Origin: Candidatus Colwellia aromaticivorans
Lineage (GTDB): Bacteria; Pseudomonadota; Gammaproteobacteria; Enterobacterales; Alteromonadaceae
Reading direction: 5' to 3'
Length of the DNA stretch: 64,000 nt
NCBI RefSeq assembly: GCF_003333305.1
Contig: NZ_QOLD01000028.1
Coordinates: 1-64,000, forward strand
Positions 36,660 through 46,090 of this stretch are shown here, one piece after another (the first letter of the stretch is position 1; each line of letters starts with the position of its first letter). Made by a program: the position numbers and the translations under genes. The notes under the pieces were generated by a model. That model was given only the letters and a program-made list of their open reading frames with translations. It was not told the DNA's origin and did not search any database.

Positions 36660-39600
36660 ATGTCTAAGAATGTTGTTAGGAAACAAAAGACAATTACCAA
36701 ATCACAGCAGCCATCTACAGCCAATGTATTTCGCTCAGCTGCTGTCAGAATCAACTCGCCTACCAAAGTACAAACAGCTAAAACATCTTCACCAAACGAC
36801 TCTGAAGAAAAAGAGGCAGACAGCACGGCACAAAAAGTGATGCGAATGTCGGCGCCATACGCAAACGTAAGTTTAAATCACTCCTTAACTGCAGATATTC
36901 ACAAGCAAGAATTGAAAAATGAAGCGAGGCAGGATGAAACACCGACTATAAAAAGAAAGTCGCTACCGCCATCAATTGCGTGTTTTAAAAGTTATGCGTT
37001 ATTAAGAAAAGACAGCTTAAGAACAGAGAGTGTAGGTGAAGCTGACAATGAAAAAGAAAACGATGCAAGCTCAATCACTAGAAAGGAATTAAATCGAGAA
37101 AAAGAAACAGAAGAAAAAGATATTCTAAAAAGATCGTCTGACAAAGAAGGTAAAAGCAAAGAAGAAGATGTTGTCGCGAGACAATCGTCGGAATCAAGTG
37201 ATGGTTCTTCAGAAATAAAAAACGATACGATGAGTAACATCAACGCAAGTATGTCGGGTGGCCAACCATTACCCTCAGACGTTCGTCATTTTATGGAACC
37301 ACGATTTAAAGCCGACTTTAGCAAAGTAAGAATACATACCGATACAAATTCTGCCAATTTAAATCGTCAAGTTAATGCTAAAGCCTTTGCCATTAAGAAT
37401 CATGTGTTTTTCGGTAAAGATCAATTTAAGCCTGATTCAGATGATGGTAAAGAACTGATTGCACATGAATTAACACATACTATTCAGCAAGGTGGTGCAA
37501 TTCAACGCAAAAGTAATGTAGAAATAAAAGGACGAGCAGAGCCGTCAGTACAACGGTTAGGCATTAGTAGTGCCCGAAATTACTTTGCTAAAAAAGCCAA
37601 ACACATAATGGGCTTTACATTATTAACATTGATCTTAAAAAGAAATCCTATCAATGGGAAAACGGTTAATCGAACTCCCACTAATATGTTAAAAGCAGCG
37701 ATTGAACTTATGCCCGGTGGTGGCTTTATAACTGAAGCATTACAAAGTCACGGATTACTGTCAAAAATAGCAAACTGGGTAGTAAAACAAGTGAGTGGCT
37801 TAGTATCAATATATGAATCGATAAAACAAAGTATTAAAGACTTTTTAAATAGTTTAGGTGTTACAGATATTGCAAGGCCGGGCAATGTATGGCGAAGGGC
37901 GAAGAAACTTGTGACTGATCCTATCGCTAGAGTCAAAGCTTTTATAAGAGCTTTAGTCGCAGGTATTATCAGAATTGTTAAAGCCGCTATTTTAAATCCG
38001 GTTTCCAAAGTATTGTCTAAAATAAAAGGTTGGTCACTATTAACAGCTGTCCTTGGGAAGAATCCTGTTACAGGTAAAAGTGTCATTGGTACGGCTGACA
38101 TACTCATTGGTGGATTTATGAAATTCATCGGTCAGCAAGCAGTATGGGAAAACTTGAAAAAGGCTAAAGCCGTTCCACGCGCATGGACATGGTTCAAAGG
38201 CACATTGTCTGGTGTTGTACGTTTCGTTACGCTCATTCCAGTAACCTTCTTTAAAGTACTATCGTCACTTGAATTTAAAGATATATTGAATATTCCTGCA
38301 GTTATCAAACGAGTCATTGGTGTATTTGGTCGCTTCGCTATTAACTTCATTATGTGGGCGGGTAAGCAAGTAAAAGAACTATTGCTAATTATTATTTCTA
38401 CCGTTGCTCCGGGGATTATGCCATTTCTGAAAAAAGCAGGTAAGTCATTTCTGTCTATTGTAAAAAATCCAATTAGATTTTTAATGAATCTTATTAAAGC
38501 AGGTAAAAGAGGTTTTTGGCTTTTTGCAAAAAACTTTGTCAAACATTTAAGTAGTTCCTTAATACAATGGCTTACTGGCGCGATGTCAGGTGCGAATATT
38601 TATATTCCTAAAGCATTTAACTTAAAAGAAATTGTTAAATTTATCCTAAGTGTTTTAGGTATTACTTGGGAAAACATAAAAACAAAATTAGTAAAACGTG
38701 TTGGGCCTGCCGCCGTGTCTGCAATGGAAAAAGGATTTGAATTAGTACACACATTAATTAAAGAAGGACCGGGTGCTTTATGGCAAAAAATCGTCGAAAG
38801 CGTTGGCAATCTTAAAGAATCAATTATGGCGCAAATTCAACGCTACATTAAAACCAAGGTTGTACAAGTTGCTATTGGAAAAATTGCGTCACTGTTGACG
38901 CCTGCAGGCGCTTTTATACAAGCCATATTGGCTATTTACAATACGATTATGTTTTTGATTAAACGCTTAAAAGCTATTATTCTGGTTGTGCGTTCGTTTG
39001 TAAACTCTATTGCATCTATTGCTATTGGTAAAATCAAACCAGCGGCCAAACGCATTGAAAATACAATGGCGGGTATGTTGACGTTAGTGATAAGTTTTCT
39101 CGCTCGATTTGCTGGGTTAGGCGATGTTGCTGATAAAGTGAAAGAAATTATTGAAAGTATACGGAAACCCATAGAAGCAACAATGGAAAAACTTGCCGAT
39201 TGGGTGGTAGATAAGGCAAGAAAACTAGGGCGTTTTGTTGCTCAAAAAGGTGTGCCGAAAGATGCAAACACAAGGCTTAAACTCGGTATGAAACATGCTC
39301 AAAAAATAGCGGGGAAATTGCCAACCAACTCGTTAAGTGAAAATGTAATTTTGTTAGCATTAAAAGCAATAAAAATACGATATGGTTTTCAGCAGCTTAA
39401 AGCCTATAAAAAAGAGGGAGTATGGTGGATTGAAGGAAAAATAAATCCGAGTTTAGCGGTAATGGTGACTAATATGCCGAATAAGGTAAATATAGCGTCA
39501 CCTTCTGGAGAAATATTAATAACCAATTACTCGAGAAAAAGCCGAAAAGGCACATTTGAGCGAGCAATATTCTCAGGGCAATCAACACTTGCCCAGCTGC

Positions 39601-40208
39601 ATTATACGTCAACAACTTCAGGCGAGAAGAAAGATGATTTAGGTGCAAATAAAGTGAATTTAAATTACACCATCGCTGCGGCTAACGACTTATATGGTGC
39701 GCCATCAAAATTTAAAGCGCTCGACAGAAAAGAGCCAGATGAAGATGAAAAATACGCTAAACGTCGATCTGCTTTTCCTAAAAATATGCAAAGTTGGTGG
39801 ACCGATCAACCCCTTAGAGATGCACCTAGAATTCAAACTTTAAAAGACAAGGGGTTACTTGATACAGACGACAGTCTTACTAGGGGAGCATATAAGTGGA
39901 AGTACATTCATTCAAAATTAGATGACAAATATAAAGTTAATTTTAATGAGACTGTTAATAAAGAAAATATGATTAGGCTAATTAATTCAATTAAAGACAA
40001 GTCTATTAAAGATGAACTGGAACAAAAATGGAAAGAAAGATGGGGTAAAAGTACACATATCCATCACATTACACCAATAAATTTTAATGGGCGAAATAGT
40101 TTGAAAAATTTCATCCCATTAAAAGCTGAGAAACACGTTGGTAGTGATGGTGTTCATCCTCAATTTTGGGTACCGTTAAAAAAATTCTTAATGAACATAC
40201 GTAAGTGA
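36660..40208 (+). CDS. eCIS cargo candidate: DUF4157 protein with C-terminal HNH-like nuclease
   Basis: An 1182-residue protein. Residues 1-190 are disordered and rich in Lys, Glu and Ser, with EKEADSTAQKVMRM at about 50-63, the segment that commonly precedes eCIS-associated domains. DUF4157 (about 203-280) ends with the zinc-protease-like HELTH at 269-273. The long middle is lysine- and aliphatic-rich, helical and partly repeated (LLTLILKRNPINGKT versus LLTAVLGKNPVTGKS). The last 60 residues contain IHHITPINFNGRNSLKNFIP and a later His, a HNH/LHH-type nuclease pattern. It is probably a toxin loaded in the tube. No immunity-like gene follows. Confidence 0.82.
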   Translation: MSKNVVRKQKTITKSQQPSTANVFRSAAVRINSPTKVQTAKTSSPNDSEEKEADSTAQKVMRMSAPYANVSLNHSLTADIHKQELKNEARQDETPTIKRKSLPPSIACFKSYALLRKDSLRTESVGEADNEKENDASSITRKELNREKETEEKDILKRSSDKEGKSKEEDVVARQSSESSDGSSEIKNDTMSNINASMSGGQPLPSDVRHFMEPRFKADFSKVRIHTDTNSANLNRQVNAKAFAIKNHVFFGKDQFKPDSDDGKELIAHELTHTIQQGGAIQRKSNVEIKGRAEPSVQRLGISSARNYFAKKAKHIMGFTLLTLILKRNPINGKTVNRTPTNMLKAAIELMPGGGFITEALQSHGLLSKIANWVVKQVSGLVSIYESIKQSIKDFLNSLGVTDIARPGNVWRRAKKLVTDPIARVKAFIRALVAGIIRIVKAAILNPVSKVLSKIKGWSLLTAVLGKNPVTGKSVIGTADILIGGFMKFIGQQAVWENLKKAKAVPRAWTWFKGTLSGVVRFVTLIPVTFFKVLSSLEFKDILNIPAVIKRVIGVFGRFAINFIMWAGKQVKELLLIIISTVAPGIMPFLKKAGKSFLSIVKNPIRFLMNLIKAGKRGFWLFAKNFVKHLSSSLIQWLTGAMSGANIYIPKAFNLKEIVKFILSVLGITWENIKTKLVKRVGPAAVSAMEKGFELVHTLIKEGPGALWQKIVESVGNLKESIMAQIQRYIKTKVVQVAIGKIASLLTPAGAFIQAILAIYNTIMFLIKRLKAIILVVRSFVNSIASIAIGKIKPAAKRIENTMAGMLTLVISFLARFAGLGDVADKVKEIIESIRKPIEATMEKLADWVVDKARKLGRFVAQKGVPKDANTRLKLGMKHAQKIAGKLPTNSLSENVILLALKAIKIRYGFQQLKAYKKEGVWWIEGKINPSLAVMVTNMPNKVNIASPSGEILITNYSRKSRKGTFERAIFSGQSTLAQLHYTSTTSGEKKDDLGANKVNLNYTIAAANDLYGAPSKFKALDRKEPDEDEKYAKRRSAFPKNMQSWWTDQPLRDAPRIQTLKDKGLLDTDDSLTRGAYKWKYIHSKLDDKYKVNFNETVNKENMIRLINSIKDKSIKDELEQKWKERWGKSTHIHHITPINFNGRNSLKNFIPLKAEKHVGSDGVHPQFWVPLKKFLMNIRK

Positions 40209-40282
40209 AAGAAATAATTTCATTAGCAAACTATTATACAAATCACTCTATAATTAAAGTAAACAAGCAGCCATAAAAGGTG

Positions 40283-40546
40283 TTAGCTGCTCTTATAAAC
40301 ATGTGTTCTGTTAGCTACTTTAACGACATTTACAACAAGCAGACTATCTTTAATCTCATATATTATGCGATATAAACCTTGTCGAACTCTATAGCTTTCT
40401 TTGCTTGATAACCTTATACACCCTTCACCGCGCGGATTCTCAGCTAAAGAATCAATTTTACTTAAAATTTTTTGTATATCGCTTTTCGGTATAACTCGTA
40501 AATCTTTAGTTACAGACTTTTTAAAGGTGATTTTATATTTTGCCAT
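40283..40546 (-). CDS. RelE/ParE-family toxin
   Basis: An 87-residue protein with the RelE/ParE fold pattern: YKITFKKSVTKDLRVIPKSD at the N-terminus, then a basic core (RLSSKESYRVRQGLYRIIYE) and a last strand ending VVKVANRTHVYKS. RelE toxins cut mRNA on the ribosome and ParE toxins poison gyrase; the sequence alone does not decide. It overlaps its antitoxin gene by 14 bases, antitoxin first, the normal order. The pair is convergent with the eCIS cargo gene. Confidence 0.9.
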   Translation of the reverse strand: MAKYKITFKKSVTKDLRVIPKSDIQKILSKIDSLAENPRGEGCIRLSSKESYRVRQGLYRIIYEIKDSLLVVNVVKVANRTHVYKSS

Positions 40547-40766
40547 GTGACTTCAAATCGTTTAGCAGATCCTCATAAGATATCTCAGGCTCGTTAGCTC
40601 TTTGTGATACCGCAGCTAAATCTTCTTGGTCTTCACGCATTAATAATCGAACAGCTTCATCGATCAGCTCAGAAATAGATAAGTGTGCAGAGGCTGCGCG
40701 CATTTTTAAAGCTTGATGTATGTCAGGTTCAAAATAAACAGTCGAACGTTTAGATAAGTTACTCAT
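40533..40766 (-). CDS. Ribbon-helix-helix antitoxin
   Basis: A 77-residue protein beginning MSNLSKRSTVYFEPDIHQAL. The N-terminal beta strand (STVYFEPDIHQALKMRA) and the following two helices form a ribbon-helix-helix DNA-binding domain; the acidic C-terminus (EPEISYEDLLNDLKSHGK) would wrap the RelE-like toxin. Such antitoxins repress their own operon. The frame is open to an ATG at 40799, but the later ATG agrees with the family start. Confidence 0.88.
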   Translation of the reverse strand: MSNLSKRSTVYFEPDIHQALKMRAASAHLSISELIDEAVRLLMREDQEDLAAVSQRANEPEISYEDLLNDLKSHGKI

Positions 40767-40963
40767 GGTAATAGCCCATTGATTCAATAACAACATCATA
40801 GCACCATAACGTCACCGAACATTGAGGAGCAACTAACTCCCTATTATTACATTTAGGGCAAGACCATTTATCATGCTTCATATTTTAATCTCCTTATTAG
40901 AATTACCAGCCGGTCATTGATAGAAATTTAACGCCAAAATCACCACAGTAACGAGTAAGTGGT

Positions 40964-42079
40964 CTAATTCTGCTCTTTTATCATCCATAACCCGAACAGG
41001 ACATTGTTAAATTGGTAGGTTCCTTCATCCAACTTCTGTATTTCATCCGATTTCATTAAAGATGATATTGCCTGATTAAGCCTTTGCTTAGTGACATGAT
41101 GTTTATCAAGATTTTCTTGCGCATACACTTTGCCTTCTACTGCGCTAGCAATCGCTCTAAGCCCTTTCTTTTGTTGCCCTCTGAACATGAGAAACTTTTC
41201 TGTAAAGTCGGCTTTATGCTCATTTACCATGCGATTAATTACGTCAATGGCATCGTCCATAGAGGGGCTGAAGACTTTGTTTGCATAGAAATCAAAACAG
41301 GTTTGTAGTATTAGTCGGGTTTGGCCTCTAAGGGTTTCATACAGCCAAGTGAAAGCATAGTCACCAAACTTGCCATTGAGTTTTTCTTCGCAATACGCTT
41401 GCAGCAATGTAGGGTCAATGCCCTCTACTGAAATCGGTGTTGTCATTCCATACCAAGGCTGCTTTGGCGCATTGAGCAGCGATTTAAGCATGCTCTTCTT
41501 AGAACCTGAGAAGATGAAGCTGACGTTTTGGTTTGACTGCGAGATAGCGCGAAGCATAGCGTCTATCTTAACGTTTTTGATATCAGCCACTTGCTGGAAT
41601 TCATCAAAGGCAATAACCGCATGGGTGCATTTGCTGAACTGACAGTATTGATCGATTAAATTAAATGCAGAGGCGAGCAACTGCTTAAAATCCTGCGTTT
41701 GAAAGCTTGGCTTCATGGCAAAAGACTCACCCGATTTGGTCGGTGAGAAGGATACACCATCAATACTCGTGAAAAGCTTCATTAGCTTTCCTGATTGCTT
41801 GCGTAAGGTAGTCGGTGTGGCTTCTTCTACGGCTTTATACAGCAGGGCAGCGAAGTCCATCTCATCAACTGCTGAATAGATATCAAGGTAAATGGGTAAG
41901 ATTGTACTGGGCATCTCAGCGAATACCTTTTGAATTAAGCTGGTTTTGCCGTATCTCCGGTCGCCATAAATGATGACGTTCGCTTTGCCTTCGATTAAGG
42001 TGGATAGTCTCTTGATTTCTCCTACGCGGCCACAAAAGTCATCAGGTGAGACGATTTTATCTATTCTGAAAGGATTCAT
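40964..42079 (-). CDS. AAA-family ATPase, archaeal-type (ATPase_2-like)
   Basis: A protein of about 371 residues starting MNPFRIDKIVSPDDFCGRVG. The phosphate loop is YGDRRYGKTSL and Walker B VIAFDEFQQVA, with a later SGSKKSML sensor-like segment; the C-terminus is a winged-helix-like domain. This is the single-component ATPase_2/MNS-type group, often found in mobile or defence regions, of unknown purpose. ATG at 42079 has AAAGGTG upstream; a more distant in-frame start at 42121 is less likely. It stands between the toxin-antitoxin pair and the helicase gene. Confidence 0.85.
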   Translation of the reverse strand: MNPFRIDKIVSPDDFCGRVGEIKRLSTLIEGKANVIIYGDRRYGKTSLIQKVFAEMPSTILPIYLDIYSAVDEMDFAALLYKAVEEATPTTLRKQSGKLMKLFTSIDGVSFSPTKSGESFAMKPSFQTQDFKQLLASAFNLIDQYCQFSKCTHAVIAFDEFQQVADIKNVKIDAMLRAISQSNQNVSFIFSGSKKSMLKSLLNAPKQPWYGMTTPISVEGIDPTLLQAYCEEKLNGKFGDYAFTWLYETLRGQTRLILQTCFDFYANKVFSPSMDDAIDVINRMVNEHKADFTEKFLMFRGQQKKGLRAIASAVEGKVYAQENLDKHHVTKQRLNQAISSLMKSDEIQKLDEGTYQFNNVLFGLWMIKEQN

Positions 42080-42121
42080 ATTGAGTACACCTTTTCGTTT
42101 ACTATAGGTAAAGTGTAGCAC

Positions 42122-42441
42122 GGTACGTACTTAAGCACACCTAAAGTAAATAATATCATTTACTCAAGGTAATTAAGGTGAGTCGCCACGTACAGTTATG
42201 AGCTTGGAGATACCTGTCTGATGTTAATTTGGAGCTACCTGTCTGATGTTAATTAAGTCCTGACATTTTGAATTACTAAATAAATAACGAAGTAGTTGCT
42301 CATTTTAACAAGTAAAAACCATCACATAGTGAGTGATATTGGTATCGCACGTGTATTATCATTTTTACCTTCATACAGCACTAATGATAGAATATTCATT
42401 CTCGTGTTTTTTGCTTTTTAATCTCTAGGTTTGTGTTGTAA
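42122..42441. other. Intergenic region with a 25-bp tandem repeat
   Basis: A 320-bp stretch between the divergent ATPase and helicase genes that must hold both promoters. At 42204-42253 a 25-base unit (starting ttggag, ending gatgttaat) is present twice in tandem with one mismatch. A further fragment, taagtcctgacattttgaat, follows. No gene is seen. Confidence 0.6.
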
Positions 42442-45378
42442 ATGGAATGTATATCTTCAAGTTTTTTTTGCCGGTTTATTGGTATCCCAACAGAAATAAA
42501 AATCAGTGATAATGGTGTAGCTATTGTAATTGAAAGTCGTTTGATCAACATAAAATGGGAAGAACTTATTGTTCCGCCTACATTTCATCTGAGTTTTTTT
42601 GGACAAATAATTTCATTTAAAACAGTAAAGCATACCTATACTATTACCATGCTTGCTTATAACGCTAAGCGACTGCATAAAAATAATTGCGAGCGACTTT
42701 GGGCATTGGCCAACATTAAACGTGTTGAAACTTTTTTAACAACGATAAAAAATAACACCACTAACCGCTATTTACGACAATCAACCATTGACCATATTAA
42801 ATTGGGCGCGAATCAAGAGATTAAACGTTGGCTCCCATGGATTAAATCAAGCGACATAGGTAAAACACTACCAAAGGTTACTGAACAGCTACAACTGTTA
42901 TCGAATTACCAACGTTGGCAAACGCAGGAAATAGCGAATTGTCGTGAAAACTATATCAACAGACAACTTCAAGCGTATAAAGTGTTTTTTGATAAGGTCG
43001 AGTCTAACCCTTTAACACAACATCAGCGCAGAGCCTGTATTATCGATAATGATAATAACTTATTGCTAGCGGGGGCAGGCACAGGAAAAACCAGTGTTAT
43101 GGTTGGCCGAGCAGGTTATTTACTAACTAGCTTACAAGCTAAGAGTAACGAGATTTTACTATTAGCTTATGGCCGTAAAGCGGCTGATGAAATGGATGAA
43201 CGAATCAAAGATAAGTTATCAACGGATAAAATTAGCGCCAGCACCTTTCATAGTTTAGGGCTAAATATTATTGCCCAAGTTGAGGGCGGTAAACCTAGCT
43301 TATCGGTATTGGCAGAAGATGCAAAAGCAAAATCTAAGTGGATCCAAACATGCTTTGAAAAGCTGATTAATGAGCATAAGCAATATCGTCATCTTATCAT
43401 CGAATATTTCAGCAAGTATTATTATGTTGAACGAAACGATTTTGACTTTAATAGCCTTGGCGAGTATTACCAGTATTTAACCGACAATGATATTCGTAGC
43501 TTAAAAGGGGATAAGGTTAAAAGCTTTGGCGAGCTTTATATTGCCAATTGGCTATTTAACCATGGTATAGAATACCAATATGAGGCTAGTTATATTCATG
43601 ATGTGAAAACAATAGAGCGTAGACAATACCAACCAGACTTTTTCCTTTCTGAGTTAAATGTTTATATTGAATATTATGGGGTAGATGAGAATGGAGATAC
43701 AGCGCCTTTTATCGATAAAAACGAATACCATGCAGGAATTCAATGGAAACGAAATATTCATAATGAATATGGAACTCATTGTCTTGAAGTTACTTATGCA
43801 CAGCATAAAAAAGGAGAGTTACTTAGCAATTTAGAAACGTTTTTCAACACCCAACAAGTTGAAGTTGAATTACTACCAGATGACGTAATACTGGCAAGCT
43901 TAAAAGAAACAGGACGAATAACAGTACTTGCTGAAATGTTTTGTCAGTTAGTAGGGTTATATAAAGCAGCTTGTTTAGATTCAACGCTAGAGAGCACTTT
44001 AAAAGATAAGATCATCGCTAATTCTGCTGATCCAAAGCAGACAGCAAAAGCATTGGCGTTACTTAAACCCATTTTAACGCTCTATGAACAATACTTAACA
44101 TCACGCGATGAAATTGATTTTGAAGATATGATCAATAAAGCAATAGCCTATGTTCAAGCAGGTAAGTTTCAATCGCCATGGCGTTATATCATGGTAGATG
44201 AGTTTCAAGATATATCAGAGCCAAGGGCACGGTTAGTGAAAGCGTTACGCGATAATAATAAAGCATGCTCTGTTTTTGCCGTGGGTGATGATTGGCAGGC
44301 TATTTATCGATTTAGTGGTGCTGATTTTACCTTAACGACTGAGTTTGCAAAATATTTTGGCGCAACTACTCATGCAGAATTAGACTTAACCTTTCGATTT
44401 AATAACCAAATTGGCAAAGTCGCTAGCGATTTTATCAGTAAAAACCCAGCACAAATTAATAAAACAATTAAATCATTAAAGCAAGTTAACGCGCCTGCGG
44501 TGTCACTGCTAAAACGAGAAAATGCTCCTTTCAACTCTTCAAACAAAAATATTATTGATGAAATGGCCAATGGCGCTATTGATGATGTTTTAGCCGCTAT
44601 TTCAGCTAAAGTTTGTAAACCTGTTACCGTCTATTTATTAGCGCGTTTTTGGTTTCTTTTACCCAATAAAACTGACATTAATAGATTAAATAATCAATAC
44701 CCGTTACTCAGTATTGAGGCTCAATCATTTCATGCATCAAAAGGAAAAGAGGCCGACTTTGTTATTATTGTTGGCATGAAAAAAGGCGTTCATGGTTTTC
44801 CTTCCGAAAAAGTAACCCCCGCACTACTTGATGCATTACTCGCGAAAAAAGAAGCTTTTTCTCATGCCGAAGAACGACGATTATTTTATGTTGCGTTAAC
44901 AAGAGCTAAAGATAGAGCCTACATTATTGCCGATATGACCGATGCAAGTAGCTTTGTTAAAGAGCTTGTGGATGAACATCAAATTGAACTTGATGAGTTT
45001 GGTAGTACAGCCAGTCAATTATTTATAGACGACATAAACTGTTTAATTTGTGAAACAGGTGTACTAAAAAAACGCACTGGCCAATTTGGTGCTTTTTATT
45101 CATGTTCTCATTTTCCCCGCTGCGAGCATAAAGAAAAGCCTTGTACCAAGTGTGAAAGCCCAATGACACGAAAGCGCCATCTAGGCTTTAAGCTTTATTT
45201 AAATGATTCATGTCAAAACTTGATACCGACTTGTGAAAAATGTAATGCAGAAATGGTATTGCGATCAAGTAAAAATGGCGAATTTTGGGGATGTAGAAAC
45301 TATAAAGGCAATGAACCAATGAGCTGTAAAAATGGTATTGATGAATCAAAAATGAATTGGCCAGCATTGGTTGAATAA
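42442..45378 (+). CDS. helD: Helicase IV (UvrD-like) with inserted PD-(D/E)XK nuclease and C-terminal zinc ribbons
   Basis: A 978-residue superfamily 1 helicase; E. coli HelD is 684. It keeps HelD's N-terminal domain, Walker A LLAGAGTGKTSVMVGRAGYL (about 210), QILLLAYGRKAADEMDERI-like motif Ia, DEFQDIS (about 585), VFAVGDDWQAIYRFSGAD and the FHASKGKEAD and YVALTRAKDRAY motifs. Inserted at about 355-455 is a PD-(D/E)XK-type nuclease pattern: SFGELYIANWLFNHGIEYQYE, then YQPDFFL and YIEYYG. Residues about 866-965 carry CxxC pairs of topoisomerase-type zinc ribbons. HelD unwinds 3'-5' and acts in recombination; the nuclease insertion suggests combined processing. Confidence 0.9.
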   Translation: MECISSSFFCRFIGIPTEIKISDNGVAIVIESRLINIKWEELIVPPTFHLSFFGQIISFKTVKHTYTITMLAYNAKRLHKNNCERLWALANIKRVETFLTTIKNNTTNRYLRQSTIDHIKLGANQEIKRWLPWIKSSDIGKTLPKVTEQLQLLSNYQRWQTQEIANCRENYINRQLQAYKVFFDKVESNPLTQHQRRACIIDNDNNLLLAGAGTGKTSVMVGRAGYLLTSLQAKSNEILLLAYGRKAADEMDERIKDKLSTDKISASTFHSLGLNIIAQVEGGKPSLSVLAEDAKAKSKWIQTCFEKLINEHKQYRHLIIEYFSKYYYVERNDFDFNSLGEYYQYLTDNDIRSLKGDKVKSFGELYIANWLFNHGIEYQYEASYIHDVKTIERRQYQPDFFLSELNVYIEYYGVDENGDTAPFIDKNEYHAGIQWKRNIHNEYGTHCLEVTYAQHKKGELLSNLETFFNTQQVEVELLPDDVILASLKETGRITVLAEMFCQLVGLYKAACLDSTLESTLKDKIIANSADPKQTAKALALLKPILTLYEQYLTSRDEIDFEDMINKAIAYVQAGKFQSPWRYIMVDEFQDISEPRARLVKALRDNNKACSVFAVGDDWQAIYRFSGADFTLTTEFAKYFGATTHAELDLTFRFNNQIGKVASDFISKNPAQINKTIKSLKQVNAPAVSLLKRENAPFNSSNKNIIDEMANGAIDDVLAAISAKVCKPVTVYLLARFWFLLPNKTDINRLNNQYPLLSIEAQSFHASKGKEADFVIIVGMKKGVHGFPSEKVTPALLDALLAKKEAFSHAEERRLFYVALTRAKDRAYIIADMTDASSFVKELVDEHQIELDEFGSTASQLFIDDINCLICETGVLKKRTGQFGAFYSCSHFPRCEHKEKPCTKCESPMTRKRHLGFKLYLNDSCQNLIPTCEKCNAEMVLRSSKNGEFWGCRNYKGNEPMSCKNGIDESKMNWPALVE

Positions 45379-45404
45379 ATAACGATAAATATTAGAGATG
45401 ATTA

Positions 45405-46076
45405 ATGCAATTACTTTACTCAACAAGCAAAGCGCTAGACAAATGGTTAAAAACTGAATTACCGACTTTAGCGGGGATCCAGAAGGGCAGAAATACTATT
45501 ACATCTGATGCCAATACCTTTAGTTGGCAGCTACATATTATTGACAACCGCTATAGATCCGCTGAGAAAACGATTATAGCAACCGAAGCGTATAGTCGCT
45601 TTACCTGCTTTTTGCCGGTACTCATGCCACTTACGTTAGCTGAATTACATCAACAACTAACAATGCAATGGCAAGCGATGTTCATCGAGATGATCAGAGC
45701 CCAACAACTATTAGCCAATAGTGATGCTGTTTTATTATTAAGTCAGTTAGATGAGCTGAAATTTGATATTCGTTGGACTAAAAATACCGACTTAAGCATT
45801 AATGGCCATATAACCGACGCCGCCTTATGGGTAACACAAACGTTAGCAGAGCAAAGACTAGATACGATGCCATTAGCACTCGCAGAAGATTTAGCCATAT
45901 ACCTTAATGGTCAGGTTAAGCGTATTAAACAGCGCAAAGAAAAGTTTGTACCTTTATCTAGGCTTTTTGAGTATTGCCAACAAATTACTGCATTAACGGG
46001 TAATGAAGTGCCTGAGCCCAATTCAGCGGTAACTTTACCTGACAATGTTATAAGGTTTGGTGATTATAAAAAATAA
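45405..46076 (+). CDS. Protein of unknown function downstream of helD
   Basis: A 223-residue soluble protein with no recognised family, signal peptide or membrane segment. It is mostly helical, with a hydrophobic middle (FTCFLPVLMPLTLAELHQQL) and a basic patch near residue 185 (QVKRIKQRKEKF). It starts 26 bases after the helicase stop, so it is probably co-transcribed with it and a functional partner. Composition is like its neighbours. Confidence 0.75.
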   Translation: MQLLYSTSKALDKWLKTELPTLAGIQKGRNTITSDANTFSWQLHIIDNRYRSAEKTIIATEAYSRFTCFLPVLMPLTLAELHQQLTMQWQAMFIEMIRAQQLLANSDAVLLLSQLDELKFDIRWTKNTDLSINGHITDAALWVTQTLAEQRLDTMPLALAEDLAIYLNGQVKRIKQRKEKFVPLSRLFEYCQQITALTGNEVPEPNSAVTLPDNVIRFGDYKK

Positions 46077-46090
46077 CAACAAACTCAGTA

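Noticed and set aside
16979-40208. Interpretation as a type VI secretion system or a tailed prophage
   Set aside because: No TssJ/L/M membrane complex, ClpV or Hcp-type effector set, and no capsid, portal, terminase or lysis genes; the tape-measure, DUF4255 and DUF4157 proteins are eCIS marks.
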